From: Rostrohypoxylon terebratum
Lineage: Eukaryota > Ascomycota > Sordariomycetes > Xylariales > Hypoxylaceae
Direction of reading: 5' to 3'
NCBI GenBank assembly: GCA_022497145.1
Contig: MU385886.1
Span: 233,948 to 297,947 of the forward strand
Length of the DNA: 64,000 nucleotides
The notes under the pieces are model-generated. The model was not told the origin of the DNA and made no database searches. It saw only the letters and a program-made list of their open reading frames with translations. Numbering within the stretch: position 1 is the stretch's first letter; every line of letters begins with the position of its first letter. A program made the translations under genes and the position numbers. Shown piece after piece: positions 55,426 through 64,000 of this stretch.

Positions 55426-56517
55426 TTACCCGAAGGTTGTCTTGATGCTTCTCACGTAATACTCTTCCCAGTTGCGCTTAGTCACCTCTTCTTGACCTAC
55501 GGGAACACCACTCCAGGTAACCCTCATCACAGTCACGCCGTCCACGTCATTCTGGTCAAACTCAATTACCTGCTTCGAGAAGTGGCCTTCCGGCCATTGG
55601 TTCAATCGCCATGTCTGGACAATCTTAGTGGGCTCTTCAAGTTCCTCATATTCACCCGACACGTTGCCGCCGAATAATTCAAACTTCCCACCTTTCTTAG
55701 CACCATCGAATCGCTTCGGCGGAGCACGGGTGAATGCCGCTAGTCGCTGGGGGTCGGTAAAGGTCTGGTATAATTCGGCGGCGGTAGTTCGGAATTCTTC
55801 CTGATCAGTTACCGTGGTGGTGTTGACGACACTACCTTTGTTGTTTTGGGTGGTGGTGCTGGCATCGGGCTTCGCCGTAGTAGCGCCGGTTGGTGCGTGG
55901 TACTTTGGTGTCGTGAATCCGCTCGATGGGTTCGATCCCGCGGCATGCTGAATGTCTTTGCCATGTTCGGCAATCAAAGCTGGGGTAAGCTTGGAGAATT
56001 CTTTTCGTAGCTGGGGCGTTAGCTGTGATCGGACCAAGTCCTTCACGGGCTGTTTCTCCGGCGACTCCGAGTAGATGTCTATGTCAAACTTCCGAGCAAT
56101 CAGTACTAGTCATGGTAGTCATGGTGTTTTTTTGGATCTACTACATACGACAAAGTCATCTTCTTCGGTGTCATGGGCCACTTCGGGTATAGTGATGGTA
56201 CCGGAAACACTTTCTTCCCCAGGTGCGGATCCTGATGCGAGTTAGACGACCCGGCTACGCTGGACTACGATAAATCTATTAGGTCGTGACGAACCAGTAT
56301 ATTCTAAGACGAGTTTCACGTCGTAAATGGTAATAACTTTGCCCTTCCGTTGGCTCACGTCAACATCGCCGTCCATGCTGACAACCTTATTAATCTTGGC
56401 GGTGACCTCTCCATCTTCGGCCGCGACCTTGGTCAGATTCTCCTCGAACCATTGCTTAGTCCATTCACCGGCATTCTTGCTGACCCAATGCCAGTTATTT
56501 GGGTTGTGAAGAACCAT
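55426..56517 (-). CDS. AHA1: Hsp90 co-chaperone Aha1
   Basis: Activator of the Hsp90 ATPase, cytosolic, 322 residues in three minus-strand exons: 56517-56295, 56231-56149 and 56088-55426. The protein begins M-V-L-H-N-P-N-N-W-H-W, the conserved Aha1 N-terminal domain start (N-P-N-N-W-H-W), followed by W-F-E-E-N-L and G-x-V-x-x-x-Q-R-K-G-K; the N-x-N-N-W-H-W residues are known to matter for ATPase stimulation. A Thr/Ser/Ala-rich linker (about 150-195) leads to the C-terminal AHSA1 (START-like) domain with E-L-Y-Q-T-F-T-D-P, R-A-P and Q-x-W-R-L-N-Q-W-P-E-G-H. Intron 1 (63 nt) has an unusual donor, GTTCGT, and ends CATCAG; intron 2 (60 nt) has GTATGT and ends CGGAAG. Spliced junctions read E-Y-T-G-S-A-P-G-E-E and D-D-F-V-F-D-I-D-I-Y, as expected. 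Confidence 0.93.
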
Positions 56518-59500
56518 GGTGGGATAAGAAGAGACGAGAAGAGAAGAAGGATTATTTGGACGAAGTGTGGATTTGGTTTTGGAAGCTAGAGAGGTGCCAT
56601 CTTTGTTAGCAATCGTTGTGACTGTCGGGCGTGGATAGCCGCATGAGGGTACGTAGCAAATTCAATTGCAAATACAGAACGTTGATCAGATATCAGTCTC
56701 AAGGACTACAGCATTGAGTCATCAATGAAAGGGAGTACAAGTCACTCTATGACTGGTGCCAGCTGGGTATATCATCAGGAAATTCTGGTGCAAGATGGGA
56801 GGGTGAAGTGATGTTGTTTGTGTTTACTTACCGATGACAGATGGACGGGTAAGTTGACTACGGAATCAACCTGTAATCATAGTAAATGGGGCGAATTCAA
56901 GCAGATTGAAGAGAAGAGAAGAAGAAGAAGAAGGAAAAAAAGAAGAGATCAAAGAGATTAAAGAAATCGTCTGCATGAAGGGCACGCAGCCGGCTACGAG
57001 AAAGTTGTAAGGTTCGAAAAGAACTGCAGCCGAAAGCTCTAGAATTTCAGCGAAGTTTAGTGCCAAAGTCAGATTTTCCAATGTCTTCTAGTGGGCCAAT
57101 AGAATCAATAGAATGGGCAATAGAATGGAGAGAATGGAGGGGCTAGTCCGGTCAAACATCGGTCCGGAATCGTAGAACCCGACTCGACTCAGGCAAGCAG
57201 GCAAGTAAGTAACCGCAAACGCAAACGCCATTATGGCTTACAGCAGCAGCGCTTTCCAACCCGCTATTTTCGGTCAGTGTCCCAAGCTTTACTCAGGTAC
57301 TTTGTCACTGTCCCTGCAAACTTCAATGTTTGTCCTAATAATCCATGTCCGCTACTCAACTTTCAACTTTCAACTTTCAACCTTCAACCTTCCACATTCA
57401 ACATCAACAATATTATCGCTCAAGATTCATAATGGCTATTTTTCACATACCCATTCAACGTGTAACGGGATATAAAGTCCCGGACTTATTGCTAATTCAA
57501 TAGCTCGACAGATAAAATTCAAACTCAAAGCTCCCGAAACGCGAGATGAGAGACACAGCTGAATCCGTTGGGTGTACGAAGTATTACGGATCGCTTCGTC
57601 TCTCGAAAGTCCATAATAAATCTATCGCATAGACCTCATGCCAAATATATATGCACCATGCCGCTGTGCGTCTCCGTGTGCGCATACGAAAAGCCAATCG
57701 CAACACAACTAGCTACAAGCATCGTCTTGACGTTGTTGGCTGAGTTGGCTGAGTTGTGGCCCCTTGGCCGCCAATACATACGACCCTTGGATAATATCCA
57801 CGGGTGCGTTAACATGGTAAACGTACATATAGGATACAAATATGTCATGCAAGTATGTTCTACATGACTGCAAGTTGCTGGATATGCACACTATTTATAT
57901 ACGTCACTATCTAGGCACTTCCTTGAAAAAGGATTTAAGGTCTGCCTGCCTGCCTGCCTTCTGTTTAATAAAGATAACCCCCATCTCCTTTCTTGACGCC
58001 GACATGGTCGAAACGAGTTATCGTTCGCTTGGACATCGAGTCGGTCCGCCAATCTAGAGGTATATGAGTTTCCACGTGAAAGCTATGTTGCTATTACTAT
58101 GTACTGTGATACTATGTACTAGTAAGTCGAGTCATTTCTATATATAAATACTAGATAATATTATCTAATGCCAAATCGGAAGCCTGCGAGCTACCGGTAG
58201 TTTGTCCGCGCACATGGGAACCGGGATGCGGGTTGCCTTCCATATTCAACTCATCACCGATGCGGTAAATAGCTTTGTCACAGTGGACCTCATGAAATCC
58301 ATATTAGCCATGGATAGTTTAGGTACGTAAAGTATGAAGCTTTTCAGAATATTCTTCGTCCAACATCACACTCAAATTACAGTCACCCAAGGTAGGAGTT
58401 CAGGTAGCAGAAAATTTAGCCTCGTTCATGCACAATCGTGAGCGATGGATCTTGAGGTGTGTTGCCTTGCAGCGGAAAGCAGATTCTGCGGAAGATCAGT
58501 GCATGGTATATATATATGTTCATATATACATTAATAGTCCGTCCTCTATAGATGACACAGAGTTCGAGGTCTAGCGATAGACCGATGGTGAAGACCGGAT
58601 ATCGTGATCATTCCCCGCTCATGTAAAGTAAAGAAGATCGACCAATCACAGATGGGAATGTTCTATGTAACCGTTAAGCGCCGACGATGTAAAACCCACG
58701 AGGGGACACGAAGAATCTGGCCAATGAAACACGGCCCACGGTTGCAGATCTCTAATGATAGATTAATATCCACACCATCGTCAACCAATCGTGAGCCGTC
58801 ATGGAGAGATACCAAGTTCAAAGTACCGATCACTCTATTCCTAAGTCGGTCAGTCTACTAGGGGGGTAGGGGGGGGGGGCAACCTCTCATCACTCCATCA
58901 ATGGATCTCCTTCCTGCTGCATCCCACCGTCTTTTTACTCGTTCGCCTAGCTTGCTCTTGATTGAACACCCTCTTCTACGTTGTAGTATGTATTAGTAGT
59001 AGTATGCAGATTCAGACCCATTACCATGCAACATGGGGAGACTAACTCACCTAGACTAACCAAGTTGAGCTCATCCTTATGCGACGGCATAGACCTACAT
59101 AGAGGAAATGCACAGAAGGGGAGCCCCTAAGTTTGTCCTAAGTCTCTAAGAAGTTCCTAAGAAGTTCCTACAGGGCATAGTCCAAGCATATTACTGAGCA
59201 GGATGTTAGTAGTCCATGTCGAAACTGATACATCCATGGATGCGGTGTTGAAGGCGAGGGGTCCTACGTTGTATCGCCCGACTAAAAGGGGGGTGAATAT
59301 CGTATGGTTCTTACAGTTCTTACATGTTTCTTAAATGTTCGCGGGCTAGGCGGATAAGATCACGCCCGTGGCCCATGGCTCGGAATTTACCTCCCATTCT
59401 GCCATTAACCAGTTGACGAAGCCGTGAGCCCGTGCTGCCCGTGCCACCTATGCAGGCATCCAGGGATCTGCCAAGAAATACCCATTCCCCCACGTCCTTG

Positions 59501-59896
59501 GCCAGGGGATCTGGATCATCGTCCTATCCAGTCCATCCATTCCTTTCTGTCTCCTACACCCTCTTTTTTTTTTTAACATTGCACAAAAGTCCTCAGCCGC
59601 GTCTTGAATACATCTATCGGCTCTTTAAGTCGTCCTTCTCCTATTTCATATACGGGATATCGGGTCATGGGAGAATAGTCGGCGACGAGACCATTTTCTA
59701 ATTCCTCGGCTGAAGGAAGAGTGGTGAAGGTAGCGAGCGCAACGAGTGCCGGCCGTAAGACACTTGGAGGTTACCAATACCAAGTGCTGTTAATTTAACG
59801 TCCCGCTCGCGCCAACATCCATACCGTATACCGGATTTATCTGCAGTCGCTTTCCCCGCGTCTTTCTATTCGAGTCCTTTGCGGCCATAATAAGTG
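56518..59896. other. 3.4 kb intergenic region
   Basis: Divergent promoters of AHA1 (minus) and the large hypothetical (plus). Contains CAACTTT/CAACCTT repeats (57357-57391), GCCT repeats (57942-57959) and a G-rich run near 58861-58880. Short ORFs (up to about 99 codons) show no recognisable product. I see no RNA gene. Confidence 0.5.
57357..57391. repeat. CAACTTT heptanucleotide microsatellite
   Basis: About five imperfect units of CAACTTT/CAACCTT. Confidence 0.75.
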
Positions 59897-62800
59897 ATGA
59901 TGACCAGTCCGCGAGAGAGTGCAACTTCTCGACTTCGTCAAACGCTTAATCCACTGCGGACGACAGCTCTAGGAGGATTCCACAATCAGCTTAATACACC
60001 ACATTCTGCCGTGTCAATCAACTCTTCACACACTTTTGCCGGACCCCATACGCCGGCAAGTTCAGTACAACCTTATAATCCTCAAGAATGGGTGCCTTCA
60101 CCCATAGTAGGTCCTGAGCGAACGCGACAGTTTCCTCAGCCATCGTCGCTACGCGATTCACAATGTAAGCTGTTCATAAAATAACGTCTTAAGACGCTAG
60201 TCGGTGAAGCGTAAGCTGACGAACATGAAAGCGGCAGCACCCGCGCCACCTCCACCTTATTCCCCTCCGCGTAGTCAGAGATCGGCTAGTACTGTTTATG
60301 AGACACCTCCGGCAAACAGTTCTGCAGCTCGAGTTCCCGCTTCGAGTGTTCATCGTCCTTCACCGGAGCCAGCAAATAGTCAGAATTTTCCTCCGCCTCC
60401 GGGCTCAAATGGACGTGGTGCCTCCCGCGAAAGGCGCTTCGGCCTGCCGTCCTTAACTAGACGGAGAGATCGAGGCACTCCTGAGTCTTCACCTCCTGAT
60501 CCTCATCCCCCTGCTTCACTATCCAGGCCACAAAATCTCGCAATTCAAGTTCCCACCCCTATAAATCCTGTAAATCCAGCAGACCCCAATCTCTTCGTTG
60601 CGCCTCCTAGTGCGCGTAGAGCAGCGTCTGCGAGCGCAATTGACACGCCGACTTCGGCTCGGTCTAGGTCGGCATCTCAATCGAGATGGGAGCCCGGCAT
60701 GCCTCTACCTCCACCACCGCCGGGACCTCCTCCCACTCAATCTAGATCCCAGAGTCTTAATAGGACCACTGACCCCATTGTCTCCCCTCCTACAAGGAGG
60801 CCTCCTCCTAGTGGAGTGACTGCTCTTGGTCCTGTTCCTCCAACTCCCGCTGACTGGGTCAATGAGGAACATCAGGCCACCGCGCGTGGTAAATCAACTA
60901 ACCCTCTTGGCCTAACCATTGACACGACCGCCGCCGCTGAGTCTAGTTCCCATGCTTTTCCTGAGTCGGGATCCGCGTCGGGCTCTGCCGGCCTTAATAG
61001 AACTGGTGCTGTCCGAGGCGAAAAGTCCTTGCGAGAAAGGAGAAATGAGAGTCGAACACGACAGAGACCGGAAGATGGGATCCAGCCTTTGTCTGATATT
61101 ATAGTACCTAGCGGATCGGGCCTATCTCGCAAGTTTTCGGTTCATAAAGGAACTCCACGAAGCGGTGGTAAATCAATTGCCGATGTACCAAGATCTGGCG
61201 ATGACATGAACTACGATTCTAGAAATTCAACACCTCGTCCATCAGCCGGACTTCATCCTGAGACACCGACGCCGCCGTTTTCACCGCGTCCGCAAAAGGC
61301 ATATCCGGTTGCAGAGCCGGGACTTCCCATCGCCCCGAAAGCCCTTCCCACGCCACCACCACAAAGCCGATCAGTCTCCAGCTCTTCTCAGGCACGGCCC
61401 GAAATCCAAAATTTAATGAACGTCCTTTCATCAGCTACTTATCCTGCGACTAAGCAAGCCGTAATCGAACAGACGCCGGAACAGTTTTGTCGAGGCAGCA
61501 TAGAGCGCTTCCAGGTTTTCGCCAACCAGGAAGCGGCTGCAGAGTCAGATGCACAACGAGTTAAGCTCTTTACTGATTTTATAGTCAATGAATCTAGGCT
61601 AAGGCGCGAGAGATATGCGACGGCTATTGGGGCGATGGGATCGGAGATCTTTGATCTAACACGGGATTTATTCCGCCCTATGAAGGTACGACGTGACTCG
61701 TCGAATTCGCAATCTGGCGAATGGACACCGCAAATGTCGGAGACGAGATCGCAGCGAAATTCGATGAATTCTGTCTTCCGCGAGCAGGTTCAGTCAAATT
61801 CAGCACCAGCCTCAGCAAGCCTACAAGCTTCTCCCTCTCCAATGAATGGAACACCTGGAAACCCAAATTGGAATGCACAATATATGCCATCACTCTCCCC
61901 TATCCTTAGTATGAGTGTTAGTGAGCATCCCGATGAATCCAGTTCTCGAGGGCGACCGGCAAGTCGATGGTGGGAAACCGAATCCGGCGGCGAGGGAAAC
62001 AAAATAGAGAGGACGAAACGCGAGTCCAAGTATATGGGTGTGCCTAAAGAGGCCAGAGAAGCTTTACAGTGGCAAGATACATCGGGCAGTACGGATAGTC
62101 TCGCAGGACCAAGCGATCAACAATACGCAGAAAACGAATATCCGGCCGAAAAGGTCGGATGGCACGAAGCCAAGCAGACTCCCACGTCTCACCCATTCCG
62201 GAACTCCCTCCTATCCATAGCTTCATCAGCACCAAACACACCGAGTCCATCTCAACTCGATATATCAAGACTGGTGACACTCCCGCCACCGTATCCGCGC
62301 CATCATCCCGCAGTAAACAACAACCACCCAGAACTCTCTTCTACGCGCACGCTCGTGCGAGCTCTCAGCGACCTCCGAGAAGTCCAGGCCACAAAAGACC
62401 GTTTCCAGCAAGACACGCAGCGCGCCCGCGACGAAGCCTCTCAAGCGGCGACCACACGCCAAAAGTCGCTCCGCGCAAACCTGCACCAAGAAATCAGCGC
62501 GGGCAACATGTCCTACGCCGAAGCCGCGGCCATCGAAGCTGACACGCAGGCGTCCGAAAACGCCAAAGCCAAGGAGCTCGAGAAGCAGGAGTTCGACCGC
62601 TTCCAGAACGCCGTAGTCATGCCCCTTAACGAGCTTCTCACCGGCCGCATAGCGCAAGCGACGTCTCTGTTCGACGAGCTGCGCTCGCGGCTGTTTGTCG
62701 AGACGCAGGCGCCGGACCCTAACATGCCGCAGGAGGAGGGCGACGAGCAGCCCGAGCTGCTGGAGAAGCTGACGCTCCTGAAGTGGATCTTCGAAGCACG

Positions 62801-63527
62801 CGAGATGCTGCACCGCGAGATATACGACCTGCTCAGCGACCGCAACGACCGGTACAAGGAGATGGTGGTGACGCCGTACCGGCTGTCGGGCAACGAGGAG
62901 AAGCTGCGGACGGCGGAGGCGTTCTTCGTGGACGACGCGGACAAGCGGCGGGCGGCGTTCGCGAACGAGGTGCTGCAGCGGACGCGCGAGTTCCGCGACG
63001 TGGTGGAGGAGAACGTCACGCGCGGCGTCGACATGCAGCTCAACGCGTTCTGGGACCTCGCGCCGCCGCTCCGGAGGCTGCTGGATAAGATCCCCGCGTC
63101 GCTCGACCAGCACTTCCGCATCCAGATCCCCAACGCCGAGTTCGAGGAGAACCCGAGCTACCTCGAACACCCGCTGCAGTACCTGTTCAGTCTGCTGTTG
63201 CATGCGGAGAAGAGCACGTACCAGTTCATCGAGTCGCAGACGAATCTGCTGTGCCTGTTGCACGAAGTTAAGGAGGCGGTCACGAGTGCGCGCGCGAAGG
63301 TTGGGGAGGGCGAGGGCCGGGATCCGAGGGCTGTGGAGGAAGAGCGCGGTGCGGAGCAGACGAGACTTACGGATGATCTTAAGGAGAAGGTGCGCGTTGT
63401 CCAGGATCAGTGGGAGGGCGCGCTAGGTGAGGCTATGAGAGGCGTTAAGGAGCGTGTGGGCGAATGGCTGTTATCGACAGGCGGCTGGGACGAGAGTCTT
63501 GAAGACGGAGGCGTTGGTGGTGTCTAG
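59897..63527 (+). CDS. conserved hypothetical, disordered N-half and coiled-coil C-half
   Basis: About 1,187 residues in two exons, 59897-60164 and 60232-63527. The 67-nt intron starts GTAAGC, has a CTGAC branch (60215-60219) and ends GAAAG; splicing gives D-S-Q-S-A-A-P-A-P. The open frame extends back to a GTG at 59894, but the first ATG is 59897. I do not recognise a named family. Residues 1-500 are Pro/Ser/Arg-rich and probably disordered, with poly-Pro stretches. A conserved-looking helical segment follows: C-R-G-S-I-E-R-F-Q-V-F-A-N-Q-E-A-A-A-E-S-D, then F-T-D-F-I-V-N-E-S-R-L-R-R-E-R-Y. Residues about 800-1,170 are charged helices with heptad-like Leu spacing, a likely coiled coil. No membrane segment or catalytic motif is seen. 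The last third is far richer in G+C than the first part. Confidence 0.85.
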
Positions 63528-64000
63528 GCTCAAATAAGAGGGTGGCGATATTGGAAGTGGATTGGTGCTATCGTCAACTGTTGAAACGACATGAAAACGA
63601 TGTTAGCACCATCCTACGTTGGTGTAATGGGACGTGTGCGGGTGACAACCTATATCCGCCTGTTTGTGTGATACCCCTTTTTAGTTCATGATGAATGGTA
63701 CGAATTTATGGCATAGGCTTTTCCCAATACTCGATGAGCTCTAGTATGTGCTGTGTATGATATTCCACAGGCAGTTGTTAAATCTCGATGCAAATAGATC
63801 AATGATACAATCTACAGATGATGAGCCCAAGCGTAAAGGGCAATGCGAAGAATACCTAGAAAATGCTCGGGTAGTACGTTGTAGTAAAACAAGTCCTTGT
63901 CAGTATAAGCTAACATACCAGTATGCGCACATACCAGGTGCGGTCCACTTACCATTTTTGACAAATCCTTAATATCACCACCACCTTCAAAATTTAATTG
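63528..64000. other. right edge, 3' region of the last gene
   Basis: Non-coding as far as I can see; a 74-codon ORF here has no recognisable product. A gene beginning beyond the window edge cannot be excluded. Confidence 0.5.

Noticed and set aside
57000..57060. heat-shock-element-like GAA/TTC units upstream of AHA1
   Set aside because: The spacing between units is wrong (no clean nGAAnnTTCn array), so I do not call an element.
62265..63263. 332-codon open frame on the minus strand opposite the last gene (also a 206-codon one)
   Set aside because: Composition (Leu/Arg/Gln/Val-rich, no domain) is that of an antisense frame opposite a GC-rich coding exon; the plus-strand frame is the continuous conserved gene.
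1..64000. CRISPR array, rRNA genes, biosynthetic gene cluster
   Set aside because: No regular repeat-spacer array (eukaryotic DNA), no 5S or large rRNA sequence recognised, and no PKS/NRPS/terpene core enzyme present.

Overview
The window looks like nuclear chromosomal DNA of a filamentous ascomycete (Pezizomycotina, most likely a Sordariomycete; I cannot place it more precisely). Support: short GT-AG introns (49-99 nt) with CTAAC/CTRAC-like branch sites, a fungal gene repertoire (Blm10, Gpi18, Mer3, Aha1, nucleotide-sugar transporter, YTH protein), no operons, and long AT-richer intergenic spans. I support 14 protein-coding genes and one tRNA gene. They cover about half of the window.

Layout. 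0.9-8.4 kb: a hotdog thioesterase and the giant proteasome activator Blm10, both on minus. 11.4-13.1 kb: a five-intron-exon-type MFS transporter with a 15-nt microexon. 15.1-17 kb: a conserved hypothetical. 20.9-24.8 kb: GPI mannosyltransferase 2 (Gpi18) and a YTH-domain RNA-binding protein, both plus. 28.9-31.7 kb: a serine-rich conserved hypothetical. 32.73-32.89 kb: tRNA-Leu(UAA), whose gene carries the normal anticodon-loop intron and also a 57-nt insertion in the D arm with every hallmark of a spliceosomal intron. 35.3-42.6 kb: a Golgi UDP-sugar transporter, then the meiotic helicase Mer3/Hfm1. 42.6-45.5 kb: a repeat-bearing gene-poor stretch. 45.5-47.0 kb: a protealysin-like M4 metallopeptidase of bacterial type, now split by three introns. 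49.9-56.5 kb: a small secreted cysteine-rich protein, a LacZ-type GH2 beta-galactosidase and the Hsp90 co-chaperone Aha1. 59.9-63.5 kb: a large disordered/coiled-coil conserved hypothetical.

The genes do not form a pathway. Most are single-copy housekeeping genes (proteasome, Hsp90, GPI anchor, Golgi transport, meiosis); the peptidase, the secreted protein and perhaps the beta-galactosidase and MFS transporter are accessory functions for nutrient use. The intergenic DNA is peppered with a palindromic CCTAGG/TAGGTACCTA-type word that I do not see inside the exons but do see in two introns.

Most notable observations: the spliceosomal-type intron splitting the A box of tRNA-Leu; the 15-nt microexon; an in-frame TAG near the Mer3 C-terminus that an 81-nt in-frame intron could remove; a translatable 54-nt intron next to the Blm10 C-terminus, which ends Y-F-A instead of Y-Y-A; and the intron-bearing bacterial-type M4 peptidase. 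All gene models were spliced by eye and lack transcript support.
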